Shown here: one piece after another, positions 1 through 8,164 of the stretch
Numbering within the stretch: the stretch's first letter is position 1
How the letters are laid out: the number at the start of each line of letters is the position of its first letter
Source of the DNA: an uncultured Candidatus Cenarchaeum sp.
Lineage (GTDB): Archaea; Thermoproteota; Nitrososphaeria; Nitrososphaerales; Nitrosopumilaceae
Assembly: GCA_958295735.1 (NCBI GenBank)
Contig: OY282369.1
Location: 790,161-854,160 of the forward strand
Reading direction: 5' to 3'
DNA: 64,000 nucleotides
The notes under the pieces: model-generated
Seen by the model: the letters and a program-made list of their open reading frames with translations, nothing else
Told to the model about the DNA's origin: nothing
The model's database searches: none
Position numbers and translations under genes: made by a program

Positions 1-723
1 GGCGGAAGCGGCTGCAGCGGGCGCGCGCCGGGCGGCGCGGGAAGCCGGAGGCTGCAGCGCGCATCCGGGGATCGGCCTAGCGCCGCCGCCGCGGGGGGGC
101 GCGGCGGGACGCATCCGCGGGGGGGCGCGGTCCGGAGCGCGCCGGCGCGCGGCCTGCGCGGGATCCGCCGCGGGCGGCGGGGCGAACCCGCGATCCGCCC
201 CGGCCGGAGCGGGCGGGATCGGGCGCGCGGGCGGGCCCGCTCCCCCGCGGATGCCGCCGCCTGGGCGGCGCGCCCCGCCGCGCGGCCGGCTGCGCCCCGG
301 CGCGCGGCGCGCGGTCCCCGCTGCCGGGCGCCGGCCCCCGCGGAAAGGAGCGCCCCGCGCGCGGCCGCCCCGGGCGGGCGCGGCGCCCCCGCGCGCGCCC
401 CCGCGCGCGGCCCCGCGCCGGCGGCCGCGAAAGCGCCCCGCAGGTCCGGGATCCGCGCGGGACGGGGCGGCCGAACCGCGCCGCGCGGACTCGCGTCCGC
501 CGCGGCCGGGCGCGGTTTCGGTCATGGCGCGGGCCCGCGCCGCGCGGACTCGCGTCCGCCGCGGCCGGGCGCGGTTTCGGTCATGGCGCGGGCCCGCGCC
601 GCGCGGGGCCGGCAGCCCCCGACCCGCTGGCGCGGATCCGGATCGGCGGGACCGTTTCCGCGCCCGCGCCCGCGGCCGGCCGGCCGGCCGGCGCGCGTCC
701 CCGCGCCGGCCGCCTTCCGCCAT
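1..723. other. GC-rich stretch without a recognisable gene
   Basis: Open frames here are long only because A/T-containing stop codons are rare in this composition. Translations are Arg/Pro/Gly/Ala-rich with no domain pattern. The radA reading frame is open upstream of its start through much of this stretch, but the radA promoter at about 724 ends any case for a longer protein. The only structure I see is a 59-bp tandem duplication, listed separately. Confidence 0.6.
481..606. repeat. 59-bp tandem duplication
   Basis: The block starting CCGCGCGGACTCGCGTCCGC at 481 recurs at 540 with no visible change, and a third copy begins at 599 before diverging. It is noncoding and lies upstream of radA. 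No inverted structure is obvious. Confidence 0.85.
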
Positions 724-736
724 CTTTATATTATAC
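724..736 (+). promoter_or_regulatory. TATA box of radA
   Basis: CTTTATATTATA is an isolated AT-rich run in very GC-rich DNA. It sits about 25 bases before the radA ATG at 755, which fits a leaderless or near-leaderless archaeal transcript and decides the start of radA. Confidence 0.7.
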
Positions 737-754
737 CGTACAGTACGTCCCCCG

Positions 755-1867
755 ATGAGCGCAGAGACATTCGACCTGTCCGACCTCGAAGGGGTCGGGC
801 CGGTCACGAAAAAGAGGCTCCAGGACTCGGGCGTCCACAACCTGATGGATCTCGTCGTGAGGGGCCCCGTGGAACTGGGCGACATAACCAGCATGGCCGA
901 CGACACGTGCGAGAAGATAGTCACCCTGGCCAGGAGGCGCCTCGCCGAGACGGGCGCCATAACGAAGGACTTCGCCTCCGGCACCGAGATATACGAGCGG
1001 CGCAAGAGGATAGGCAAGATAACCACCGGGACGGAGTCCCTCGACGGGCTGCTCGGCGGCGGCGTGGAGACGCAGGCCATAACGGAGGTCTACGGCGAGT
1101 TCGGATCGGGCAAGACGCAGTTCTGCCACACCCTGTGCGTGATGGCCCAGCGCCCGAAAGAGGAGGGCGGCTTGGGGGCCGGCGTGCTGTACATAGACAC
1201 CGAGGGCACGTTCAGGCCAGAGAGGATAGTCACCATAGCAAAGGCGCACCGCATGGATCCCGCGGCCGTGCTGGACGGCATAATAGTGGCCCGCGCGTAC
1301 AACAGTTCCCACCAGGTCCTCATACTGGAGGAGGCCGGCAAGACCATCAAGGAAGAGAACGTCGGGCTGATAATCTCCGACTCCACGACGGGCCTGTTCA
1401 GGGCGGAGTACCTCGGAAGGGGGACGCTGGCCAGCAGGCAGCAAAAGCTGGGCCGCTACATACGGCTCCTGTCCCGCATAGCGGAGACGTACAACTGCGC
1501 GGTCCTGGCCACCAACCAGGTCTCGTCCAGCCCCGACTCGTTCTTCGGGGACCCGACCAGGCCGGTCGGGGGCAACGTGATCGGCCACGCGAGCACGTAC
1601 AGGATATACTTCAGGAAGGGCAGCAAGAGCAAGAGGATCGCCAAGATCATAGACAGCCCGCACCACCCCAACTCGGAGCAGGTCTTCGAGCTCGGCGAGC
1701 GCGGCGTGCAGGACAGCGAGGAGTACCTGAAGCAGCTCGAGAAGGAGTCCCGGAAGAAGGCCAAGGCCAAGGAGCAGGCCGAGGATGCCGCTTCCGCGGC
1801 GGGGCCCGAGGACGGCGGCGATGCCGCCACGGTCGAGGACGGCGGCAACCCCCAGGGCGGCGAATAG
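755..1867 (+). CDS. radA: DNA repair and recombination protein RadA
   Basis: Archaeal RecA/Rad51-family recombinase of 370 residues, the usual length for RadA. It forms ATP-dependent filaments on single-stranded DNA and carries out strand exchange in homologous recombination. The N-terminal helix-hairpin-helix part (LEGVGPVTKKRL, about residues 9-20) is followed by the Walker A motif GEFGSGKTQ near residue 116, the Walker B region with LIISDST, and the DNA-binding loop part around VLATNQVSSSPDS. The C-terminus is an Ala/Gly/Asp/Glu-rich tail of about 40 residues. The frame is open 168 codons further upstream, but the ATG at 755 follows a TATA box by about 25 bases and matches the family N-terminus, so the longer version is rejected. 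A T-rich run follows the stop. Confidence 0.97.
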   Translation: MSAETFDLSDLEGVGPVTKKRLQDSGVHNLMDLVVRGPVELGDITSMADDTCEKIVTLARRRLAETGAITKDFASGTEIYERRKRIGKITTGTESLDGLLGGGVETQAITEVYGEFGSGKTQFCHTLCVMAQRPKEEGGLGAGVLYIDTEGTFRPERIVTIAKAHRMDPAAVLDGIIVARAYNSSHQVLILEEAGKTIKEENVGLIISDSTTGLFRAEYLGRGTLASRQQKLGRYIRLLSRIAETYNCAVLATNQVSSSPDSFFGDPTRPVGGNVIGHASTYRIYFRKGSKSKRIAKIIDSPHHPNSEQVFELGERGVQDSEEYLKQLEKESRKKAKAKEQAEDAASAAGPEDGGDAATVEDGGNPQGGE

Positions 1868-1876
1868 CCGCACCCG

Positions 1877-1891
1877 TTTTTTCTTTATTTT
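1877..1891 (+). terminator. T-rich terminator after radA
   Basis: A pyrimidine run of mostly T (TTTTTTCTTTATTTT) begins 10 bases after the radA stop codon, the usual form of an archaeal intrinsic terminator. No stem is required. Confidence 0.55.
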
Positions 1892-2060
1892 CCCGCGCCT
1901 TCGGCGGCAGCCCGCGCTGCCGCCCCCGCGCTGCCGCCCCCGCGCGGGCCGCCCCCCGGGCGGCGGCCGGGGCGCGCGGGCCGCCCCCGGCGCCGGCCCG
2001 GGCGGGCCCGCCGCGGCCCCCTAGCAACCAATAAAGCGGGGCCCGCGGCCCCCCGCGCGT

Positions 2061-2360
2061 ATGACGACGAAGAAGACGTCCGGCCGGTCCCACGGGTTCA
2101 GGCACAAGTCCCGCTCCGTCATGACCAAGAGGGCCCCGAGGGGCGTCTCGTTCCTGCTGAGGGAGTACGCTCCGGGGGACAGGGCCCTCGTGATAATAGA
2201 CCCCAGGCAGCACAAGGGGCTGCCGCACAGGAGGTACCACGGGAAGGTCGGCAGGGTGGTGGAGTCCGGCAGGCGCTCCGTCACCTTGGAAGTAAAACTG
2301 GGAAAAAAGACGAAGACATTAATCACGCGCCTCGACCACGTCAAGCCGTTCGGTGGATGA
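2061..2360 (+). CDS. rpl21e: 50S ribosomal protein L21e
   Basis: Ribosomal protein of the large subunit, 99 residues, the normal archaeal length. The N-terminus SHGFRHKSR is followed by the basic L21e core, with REYAPGDRALVIIDP near residue 34 and HKGLPHRRYHGKVGRV near residue 51. It begins an ordered set rpl21e-rpoF-ksgA-hemK that is conserved in many archaea. Its TGA stop (2358-2360) overlaps the next gene's GTG start at 2353, so translation of the two is probably coupled. Basic character and motif order leave little doubt. Confidence 0.96.
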   Translation: MTTKKTSGRSHGFRHKSRSVMTKRAPRGVSFLLREYAPGDRALVIIDPRQHKGLPHRRYHGKVGRVVESGRRSVTLEVKLGKKTKTLITRLDHVKPFGG

Positions 2361-2691
2361 CGGCATGGAAGAGGTGAGGGCGAGGCGCCCGATAACGGCG
2401 GCCGAGGTGAGGGAGATACTGGGCACCGAGGATCCCGAGTCGATGGACCAGATACAGCGCTGGACGTACGACTACGTCTCAAAGTTCGCGAAGGCCGACG
2501 CCAAGAGCGCCGCGGGCATGCGGCAGCGCCTGGTGAAGGAGTGCGGGCTGACCGAGGAGGAGGCCGTGGAGCTGGCCAACATCAGGCCCACCACCATGGC
2601 CGAGCTGCGCTCGTTCACGTTCGGCTGGAAGAAGCTCATACTGGCCGAGACGCTCGGCCGCATACTGGAGATAACCGGGGAAGGCTCCTGA
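2353..2691 (+). CDS. rpoF: DNA-directed RNA polymerase subunit F (Rpo4)
   Basis: Archaeal homologue of Rpb4, which pairs with Rpo7/RpoE to form the stalk of RNA polymerase. 112 residues from the GTG at 2353, or 108 from the ATG at 2365. The family pattern is visible as RPITAAEVREIL at the start, an Asp/Glu-rich middle containing WTYDYVSKFAK, and LTEEEAVELANIRPTTMAEL followed by a C-terminal helix ending near ILEITGEG. The GTG overlaps the rpl21e stop and the TGA stop overlaps a CTG that may start ksgA, so this is a tightly packed operon. The choice between GTG and ATG start is open. Confidence 0.93.
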   Translation: MDDGMEEVRARRPITAAEVREILGTEDPESMDQIQRWTYDYVSKFAKADAKSAAGMRQRLVKECGLTEEEAVELANIRPTTMAELRSFTFGWKKLILAETLGRILEITGEGS

Positions 2692-3371
2692 GGCCCCGCG
2701 GCCCCGCCGCGTACAGGAGGCGGACGGGCCAGCACCTCCTCAGGTCGGACAGGGCGGCGCGGATGGTCGTGGACGCGGCGCGGCTCGGCCCGGACGATAC
2801 AGTATTGGAGGTGGGCGCCGGCGACGGCGCCCTGACGTCGCTCCTGTGCGGGAGGGCCGGCTCGGTGGTGGCGGCCGAGGCGGACGCGCGGCTCTACGCG
2901 GAGGCCAGGGCGCGGCTGGCCGGGCGCGGCAACCTCACCCTGGTGCTCGGCGACGGGTTCGCCGTCCCCCGCGGGTTCACCGCCTTCGTCTCCAACCTGC
3001 CGTACTCGCAGAGCCGCAGGGCAATAGAGTGGCTGGCGCGGAAGGAGTTCGACAGGGCCGTCGTCTCGGTCCAGGAGGAGTTCGCGGGAAAGCTGCTGGA
3101 AGAGGACCCGCGCCGCAGGAGGGCCGTCTCGGTGCTGGCAGCCCACGCCTTCCGCATAAGCAGGGTGGGCGCCATAGAGAGATCCGAGTTCGAGCCCGAG
3201 CCGCGCGTGGACACCGCCGTCCTGCTGCTGGAAAAGCGGCGCGCCGTCCCGCATGCGGCGGTGCGCGCGCTCAACCTCATGTTCTCGCGCAGGCGCAAGG
3301 CCATGTGGGACGGGCGCAGGCTGGAGGATTTGGGGGCGGGCGAGGTGATGGAGATCGCCTCGCGCGGCTAG
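2688..3371 (+). CDS. ksgA: 16S rRNA adenine dimethyltransferase KsgA/Dim1
   Basis: SAM-dependent enzyme that dimethylates two adjacent adenines near the 3' end of 16S rRNA. The N-terminal RRRTGQHLLRSD corresponds to the family GQ(H/N)FL motif. The SAM-binding motif I is VLEVGAGDGAL and the catalytic motif is FVSNLPYS (NxPY). FEPEPRVDTAVLLL is the usual C-terminal motif before the small helical domain. No ATG, GTG or TTG precedes the GQHLL motif after the rpoF stop. The in-frame CTG at 2688, overlapping the rpoF TGA, is the only near-cognate start. The ATG at 2763 would delete the GQHLL motif. About 227 residues, slightly short for the family. The start is uncertain, the identity is not. Confidence 0.88.
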   Translation: MRPRGPAAYRRRTGQHLLRSDRAARMVVDAARLGPDDTVLEVGAGDGALTSLLCGRAGSVVAAEADARLYAEARARLAGRGNLTLVLGDGFAVPRGFTAFVSNLPYSQSRRAIEWLARKEFDRAVVSVQEEFAGKLLEEDPRRRRAVSVLAAHAFRISRVGAIERSEFEPEPRVDTAVLLLEKRRAVPHAAVRALNLMFSRRRKAMWDGRRLEDLGAGEVMEIASRG

Positions 3372-3390
3372 CGGCGGGAGGCCGGGGGCC

Positions 3391-3906
3391 GCGTACCCGC
3401 CCTCCGAGGACACCTTCCTGCTGGAGGACTGCGCGCGCGGGCTGCGCGGCGGGGCGGCGCTGGACGTGGGCACGGGATCCGGCCACATAGCAAGGTTCCT
3501 GGGGGGCTCGTTCCGCCTCGTGGTCGGCACCGACGTGGACAGGGCGGCGCTCGGGGGGCGGGACAGGGGGTGCCGCAACGCCGTCTGCTGCGACGGCGCG
3601 GAGGCCCTGTCCTGCTCGTTCGACCTCATCGTCTGCAACATGCCGTACCTGGACACCCGCGCCGTGGAGGACGCGTCCACGGACGGCGGGAGGGGGGGGA
3701 CGGAGGTGCCCCTCCGGATAATGCGGTCCGCCGTGCCGCGGCTCGCGCCGGGAGGCCGGTTCCTGTTCGTGACGTCGTCGCTGTCCGACCACAAGAGGCT
3801 GCTGGGCGAGGCGCGCGCGGCTGGCCTGGAGGCCCGCGTGGCCCGCTCCAGGAAGCTGTTCTTCGAGGAGCTGCTGGTCGTCGAGGCCGTGCGGCCCGCC
3901 GGCTAG
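3391..3906 (+). CDS. HemK-like N5-glutamine methyltransferase (start not resolvable)
   Basis: Class I SAM methyltransferase of the HemK/PrmC group, which in archaea methylates a glutamine of release factor and related proteins. The conserved N-terminal AYPPSEDTFLLEDC begins at 3391, motif I is ALDVGTGSGHIARF, and the C-terminus is complete. The catalytic (N/D)PPY motif reads CNMPYLD, with Met in place of the first Pro. The in-frame region upstream runs back only to a TGA at 3346-3348 and holds no ATG, GTG or TTG before the YPPSED motif. The first usable one is a GTG at 3466, which would cut into the SAM-binding site. The start is therefore non-canonical, or the frame is disturbed here. The TAG stop overlaps the convergent downstream gene's stop within the palindrome CTAG. 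Confidence 0.75.
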   Translation, partial: AYPPSEDTFLLEDCARGLRGGAALDVGTGSGHIARFLGGSFRLVVGTDVDRAALGGRDRGCRNAVCCDGAEALSCSFDLIVCNMPYLDTRAVEDASTDGGRGGTEVPLRIMRSAVPRLAPGGRFLFVTSSLSDHKRLLGEARAAGLEARVARSRKLFFEELLVVEAVRPAG

Positions 3907-4931
3907 CGCCTGAGCAGCGCGGCCGCCTTCACGGAGACGGCCTCGGCCATCTGGCTGGTGCGCGCCGTGCCGCCCAGGTCGTACGTGACGCGCTCCCCCT
4001 CGTTCACGACCGCCTCGGTGGCGGCGAATACGGCGTCCCGCACGCGGGGCTCCCCGAGGTACTCGGCCATCCAGGCGCCGGACAGTATGGCCGCCGTCGG
4101 GTTGACCTTGTCCATCCCCTTGTATTTCGGGGCGCTGCCGTGGGCCGGCTCGAACATGGCGTAGTTCTCGCCCATGTTGGCAGAATACACGCAGCCTATG
4201 GAGCCGATGCTGCCGGACGCGCACTCCGATATTATGTCCATGAACAGGTTGGTGCTCACCAGGACCGACCCGTTGAACCGCTCCGGGTTCTTCACGAGCT
4301 GCTGCGCCATGTTGTCGATGTAGTACTCTTCGGCGCGTATTCCCGCGTGGCGCGAGGCGGCGGCCTCCACCTCGCCCCAGAATATGCCGTCGGTCCTCTT
4401 GAGGATGTTCCGCTTCGTGACCGCCACCACCCTGTCCAGGGAATGGCCGGCGGCCCACTCGAAGGCCGCCTCGGCTATGCGGCGGCACCCCGGCCGCGTG
4501 GTCTTGCGTACGGCCACGGCCGAGTCCTCGGACGTCTGGAACTCTATCCCGGCGTAGAGCCCCTCGGTGGCCTCGCGGAAGCAGACGAAGTCCAGCGAGC
4601 GGCCCGGGGAGAGCCTCTCGTACGTGCGGATGGGCCTCACGTTGGCGAACAGGCCGAATTTTTGGCGCGTCGTGACGGCGACGCTCCGCGGGGCGTCCGG
4701 GGACGGCATGGTGGTGGTCGGGCCCTTGTAGCAGGCGTCGCTCTCGTCCATTATCCTGGAGGTGGCCTCCGGTATGTACGTCTCGCCGCCGTTCCTCTCC
4801 CACTGCTCCGAGCCGGCCTCGCACCTGACCATCTCGAACCCCGCGCCGCACGCCTCCAGCACCCCGACCATGGCGTCGACGAGCTCGGGCCCGATCCCGT
4901 CCCCGCTTATGACCGCGGCCTTCTTGCCCAC
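3903..4931 (-). CDS. Isocitrate/isopropylmalate dehydrogenase family protein, probably isocitrate dehydrogenase
   Basis: 342-residue decarboxylating beta-hydroxyacid dehydrogenase. The N-terminus AAVISGDGIGPELV is the family signature. REATEGLYAGIEF and the metal-binding segment NLFMDIISECASG are present, followed by EPAHGSAPKYKGMDKVNP. The cofactor region APKYxGxDKVNP resembles NADP-dependent isocitrate dehydrogenase rather than the Asp-Ile pattern of isopropylmalate dehydrogenase, so oxidation of isocitrate in the TCA cycle is the likeliest role. This is inference from one motif, and homoisocitrate or isopropylmalate dehydrogenase are alternatives. It is convergent with hemK, sharing CTAG as both stop codons, and has its own TATA box at about 4953. 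Confidence 0.85.
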   Translation of the reverse strand: MGKKAAVISGDGIGPELVDAMVGVLEACGAGFEMVRCEAGSEQWERNGGETYIPEATSRIMDESDACYKGPTTTMPSPDAPRSVAVTTRQKFGLFANVRPIRTYERLSPGRSLDFVCFREATEGLYAGIEFQTSEDSAVAVRKTTRPGCRRIAEAAFEWAAGHSLDRVVAVTKRNILKRTDGIFWGEVEAAASRHAGIRAEEYYIDNMAQQLVKNPERFNGSVLVSTNLFMDIISECASGSIGSIGCVYSANMGENYAMFEPAHGSAPKYKGMDKVNPTAAILSGAWMAEYLGEPRVRDAVFAATEAVVNEGERVTYDLGGTARTSQMAEAVSVKAAALLRR

Positions 4932-4950
4932 GGGCGCGGCGGCCCCGGAG

Positions 4951-4962
4951 CGTATTTAATCC
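4951..4962 (-). promoter_or_regulatory. TATA box for the dehydrogenase gene
   Basis: Read on the minus strand the sequence is GGATTAAATACG, centred about 25 bases before the ATG at 4931. A second AT-rich run (GTTATTAAC, about 5015) serves the divergent metallophosphoesterase gene at 5045. Confidence 0.6.
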
Positions 4963-5044
4963 TAGCTGGGCGCGGCGCAACAGCGCAACGCGGGGCCGCG
5001 CCGCCGGGACAGCAGTTATTAACGCGCCGCAACAGTATGGCGCG

Positions 5045-5797
5045 ATGATAATCGTGCAGCTGTCCGACCTGCACGTCGGCTCGCAGTTCCAGCCGGAGGC
5101 CTTCGAGACGGTGGTGCGCGAGGTGAACGGCATCTCCCCCGACGCCATGATAATCACGGGCGACCTCACCAACGAGGGGCTGGTGAAGGAGTACGAGAGG
5201 TGCAAAGAGCTCGTCTCCGGGTTCGACTGCGGCAGGATCATGGCCGTGAGCGGGAACCACGACTACAGGAACACCGGATACCTGCACTTCAAGAAGTACT
5301 TCCCGTCAGAACCGGTAAACGAGCTGGGCGGCGGGGTGGTCGTGGTGGCGGCCGGCACGTCCAGGCCCGACAGGGACGAGGGCGAGGTCGGGTACAGGCA
5401 GAACCTGTGGCTGGAGAAGACCATGAAAAAGCACGAGGGCCGCGTGAAGATACTGGCCATGCACCACCACCTGATCGGCATACCGGACACGGGGGCGGAC
5501 AGGCTCACCATAACGGACGCGGGCGACGTCCTGCGGACCATACTGGCCACGGGCGTCGACTTGGTGCTGTGCGGCCACAAGCACAGGCCCTGGGCGTGGA
5601 ACTTCGGGGGGCTGGAGATAGTGAACGCGGGGACGGCCTGTTCGGAAAGGGTGCGCGGCCTGTTCGAGAACACCTACAACGTGATCACCATAGACGAGGG
5701 GAGCGGCAGCGTGGGGGTCGACCTGAAGGTGGTCGGCGGCAGGCGGGTGCCCATAAGCGACATCGTCACAAAGTACACCAGGCACGGCGAGGAGTGA
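5045..5797 (+). CDS. Calcineurin-like metallophosphoesterase
   Basis: 250-residue phosphoesterase with all five blocks of the two-metal active site: QLSDLHVG (residues 5-12), ITGDLTNEG, VSGNHDYRN, AMHHHLIG and LCGHKHRPW. The layout resembles the CpdA-like cyclic-nucleotide phosphodiesterase group, but the substrate cannot be read from the sequence. There is no signal peptide or membrane segment, so it is cytoplasmic. Start at the ATG following an AT-rich promoter run. It stands alone, with a decayed MITE and a tRNA gene downstream. Confidence 0.9.
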   Translation: MIIVQLSDLHVGSQFQPEAFETVVREVNGISPDAMIITGDLTNEGLVKEYERCKELVSGFDCGRIMAVSGNHDYRNTGYLHFKKYFPSEPVNELGGGVVVVAAGTSRPDRDEGEVGYRQNLWLEKTMKKHEGRVKILAMHHHLIGIPDTGADRLTITDAGDVLRTILATGVDLVLCGHKHRPWAWNFGGLEIVNAGTACSERVRGLFENTYNVITIDEGSGSVGVDLKVVGGRRVPISDIVTKYTRHGEE

Positions 5798-5799
5798 GG

Positions 5800-5892
5800 G
5801 CGCGCGGACCCGCGTCCAAGCCGGGGCCGCGCCCGGCGGGGGCAGGCCGCCCCCCGATCCCGCGCCCGGATCGCGGCGGGCCCGCGGGCGCC
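5800..5892. repeat. Decayed GC-rich relic of MITE-A
   Basis: Aligned by eye with the MITE-A copies at 26942 and 45706, the order of blocks is kept (tagactcgcccaaaccgg, then the central part, then gcgcccggatcacgacgg), but nearly every difference replaces A/T with G/C. For example GCGCCCGGATCACGACGG appears here as GCGCCCGGATCGCGGCGG. The terminal inverted repeats are no longer readable. Confidence 0.5.
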
Positions 5893-5938
5893 GGCCCGCC
5901 GCACAGTTTTATTAGCGCGGCAAAAGGCGCGGTCGCGT

Positions 5939-6022
5939 GCGGGGATCGCCTAGCCTGGTAGGGCGTGGGATTGCTAATCCCATGTCCGCAAGGACACGGG
6001 GGTTCGAATCCCCCTCCCCGCG
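5939..6022 (+). tRNA. tRNA-Ser (anticodon GCU)
   Basis: The acceptor stem GCGGGGA/TCCCCGC closes a class II tRNA of 84 nt. The anticodon stem TGGGA/TCCCA frames the loop TTGCTAA with anticodon GCT. A long variable arm (TGTCCGCAAGGACAC) follows, then T-stem GGGGG, loop TTCGAAT and CCCCC, with discriminator G. The long arm identifies serine. CCA is not encoded. A TATA-like run lies at about 5905-5914. Confidence 0.95.
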
Positions 6023-6262
6023 CCCCACAAGGCGCGCGCCGTAGCGGATGGCGGCGCGATGCCGGCCCGTTCCCCGCCGGTTCGCCCGGCGGAGCCGCGG
6101 CTTTTGGGATCCCATCCCATTCGCGCGCCGGCGGGCCGGGGGCGCGGATGCCCGATCCGCGGGCCCGCCGCCGGCCCCCCTCCCCCGGCCGGCCCGGAAC
6201 CGGGGCGGGCCGGGGCCCCCCCGAAACTTAGACTTATAGGCGGCCGGAGGGCCGCCGCGCCG

Positions 6263-6424
6263 ATGGGGCGGAGGCGGACTCAGAAGATCATCAGGAGCAG
6301 GCCTAGGAACGTCACCACCGGCAAGTGCCCCGAGTGCGAGACCATCGGGCGCATACACATAACCGGCAGGGTGGGCCGCGAGAGGGGCAAGTGCCCCAAC
6401 TGCAACAAGGCGTTCGACCTGTAG
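6263..6424 (+). CDS. Small zinc-ribbon protein
   Basis: 53 residues, basic N-terminus (MGRRRTQKIIRSRPRN) followed by two CxxC knuckles, GKCPECETIG near residue 21 and GKCPNCNKAF near residue 42. This spacing makes a single zinc ribbon. Such tiny ribbons often bind nucleic acid or belong to larger RNA or transcription complexes, but I do not recognise a named family. The ATG at 6263 lies about 25 bases after the AT-rich run ACTTAGACTTATAGG, supporting this start over the longer upstream open frame. Confidence 0.75.
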   Translation: MGRRRTQKIIRSRPRNVTTGKCPECETIGRIHITGRVGRERGKCPNCNKAFDL

Positions 6425-6551
6425 CGGGGGGCCGCGCGCCGGCGGGCCGCGGGCGCGAAGGCGGCCCCGCCGGTCCGCGTTTGCTCCGGGGGAGCGGGGC
6501 CGCGAGGGGCCCATACATAGATTTTTTAAGGAAAATCTGCCGCGCCCGCCC

Positions 6552-6722
6552 ATGAGCGACGAGGCCGAGACCATATACGGCAGGGTCGCCAGGCTTGAGG
6601 ACGAGATGGCGGCCCTCCGGACAGAGGTGGACGTGCTGAAGAAGGCGCTCCGGAACAAGATAGCGCGCCACGAGGTCAAGATGATAAAGGACGGCAGGGA
6701 CATAGAGTCCATCATAGACTGA
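6552..6722 (+). CDS. Small coiled-coil protein of unknown function
   Basis: 56-residue acidic/basic helical protein. Its heptad-like middle (VARLEDEMAALRTEVDVLKK) should form a coiled coil, followed by a conserved-looking tail with DGRDIESIID. The ATG at 6552 is preceded by an AT-rich run (ATAGATTTTTTAAGG, about 6515-6530) that fits a promoter. The reading frame has normal codon use and no Arg/Pro bias, which separates it from shadow frames. Its TGA stop is the first base triplet of a 68-bp tandem repeat. Confidence 0.65.
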   Translation: MSDEAETIYGRVARLEDEMAALRTEVDVLKKALRNKIARHEVKMIKDGRDIESIID

Positions 6723-6868
6723 GCGCCGCCCCGCCCCGCGAGGCACACGGCCGGCCCGCGCGCGCCGACGCCGAGTCCGCCACATACTGAGCGCCGGCCC
6801 GCCCCGCGAGGCACACGGCCGGCCCGCGCGCGCCGACGCCGAGTCCGCCACATACTGAGCGCCGGCCC
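6720..6868. repeat. 68-bp tandem repeat starting at a stop codon
   Basis: Blocks beginning TGAGCGCC occur at 6720, 6788 and 6856, giving two nearly identical 68-bp units and the start of a third. The first unit begins exactly at the TGA stop codon of the preceding small gene, so the duplications carry copies of that stop. Confidence 0.85.
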
Positions 6869-6917
6869 CCGAGCCGCCCCAAGGCCAGGCGGGCGGGCGG
6901 GGAGCGCCGGCCGGTCG

Positions 6918-8114
6918 CTAGCCGACCCTCTCCAGGAACAGCCCCGGGTCCTTTATCTCCCGCGTGGTGGGCGGGCTGGACATTATGATCTCGAAGGCGC
7001 CCCGATGGTGCTTCTCGCGCACGGCCCTGGCAAAGTCCCTGCCCATGCCCTTCCTCACGCGGTACGAGGATGCGTCCGTTCCCGCGAACGCCGACAGGTA
7101 GTTCTTGAAGTCCGGGTCGCCCCCAAGCACCTCCTCCACCACCAGCTGGGCCATCCCCTCCATGGCCGTAAAGGCGGCGTGGTGCGCCTGGATGGGCCCC
7201 AGCCACCGCCGGTACGCGTCCGGCAGTACGGGCACGTGCTCGGATATGCGCGGGTCCACCTCTATGTTGGTGTAGGTCATCACGTCGGGCCCGAGGACGC
7301 CCGCGACGAAGTTGTCCGGGTTGAGCGCGAAGAACAGGTTGGCCTTCTTGGCCATCGGAAAGTCCGGGGGGACGTCCTGCAGCCGCATGTACTCGTATAG
7401 CGCCGAGGCCGGCCCGTCCCCCATGTCCAGGACGGCGCACGCCAGCTCCTCGTTTATCGAGTTGACGCGGGCCGCCGCCGCGCGGTTCGCGTCGTGGAGC
7501 CTCCCCTGCTGGGAGTGGGCCAGCTCCTCCAGGATGGTCATCTTCAGCGCCCCCGCGTACCCCGAGCCCACCTGCCCGCCCCGCGCGCCGAACGGCGGCC
7601 CCTGCTTGTACAGTATTATGCGCGGGTAGCTGGACAGGACGAACCGGTTGAGGTACACCGTTCCGTCCAGGTAGTCCCCGTAGGTGGTGGATATCTTGGA
7701 GAGGTACTGGATGGCGTACGTGGAGTACACCAGGTACCTGGCCATGTCCCGCCGCGCGAGGGATGCTATCCTTCCGGCGTCCTTCGCGGAGACGGCGGCG
7801 AACAGGTCGTCCACGAACCGGCGCGCCTCCTCCCCTCCCACGAAGACCTTGCTGCCCTTGAGTCTCTTGAACTCGTCCAGCCCCGCCAGGCCGAGGCGGG
7901 CCCCCTCCCGCGCCGGCATGCCGGTGAACTCCTCCAGGGCGGCCCGCATCTCGGGGAACAGCCTTTCTGCGGCGTCCTCCAGGGGCTCGAACCGTACGTC
8001 GAAGCCAGGATCCCCCGCTATCCGCTCCTCCAGCCCCGCGATCTCCTCCTCCTCCCCGTGTTCCACGGACAGCTGCCCCAGGAGGGCCTCGGCGAACTCC
8101 TCGGGCTCCGGCAT
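6918..8114 (-). CDS. Conserved hypothetical protein (398 aa)
   Basis: I do not recognise a domain. The first 100 residues are acidic and helical (MPEPEEFAEALLGQLSVEHG). The middle contains TILEELAHSQQGRLHDAN and NSINEELACAVLDMGDG, the first reminiscent of an ExxH helix but not a proven metal site. The C-terminal half has AMEGMAQLVVEEVLGGDPDF and ends KDPGLFLERVG. It has no signal peptide or membrane segment, so it is a soluble cytoplasmic protein. Codon use is like the neighbouring core genes. A TATA-like run (AATAGCATTAAATCC on the minus strand) precedes the ATG by about 25 bases. Confidence 0.75.
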   Translation of the reverse strand: MPEPEEFAEALLGQLSVEHGEEEEIAGLEERIAGDPGFDVRFEPLEDAAERLFPEMRAALEEFTGMPAREGARLGLAGLDEFKRLKGSKVFVGGEEARRFVDDLFAAVSAKDAGRIASLARRDMARYLVYSTYAIQYLSKISTTYGDYLDGTVYLNRFVLSSYPRIILYKQGPPFGARGGQVGSGYAGALKMTILEELAHSQQGRLHDANRAAAARVNSINEELACAVLDMGDGPASALYEYMRLQDVPPDFPMAKKANLFFALNPDNFVAGVLGPDVMTYTNIEVDPRISEHVPVLPDAYRRWLGPIQAHHAAFTAMEGMAQLVVEEVLGGDPDFKNYLSAFAGTDASSYRVRKGMGRDFARAVREKHHRGAFEIIMSSPPTTREIKDPGLFLERVG

Positions 8115-8164
8115 GCCGGGAGGCCGGGAGCTTCGGATTTAATGCTATTCATGGTGAGGACTCC

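Noticed and set aside
251-754. 168-codon N-terminal extension of RadA
   Set aside because: Arg/Pro-rich translation, and the TATA box at 724 lies inside it, 25 bases before the family-typical ATG.
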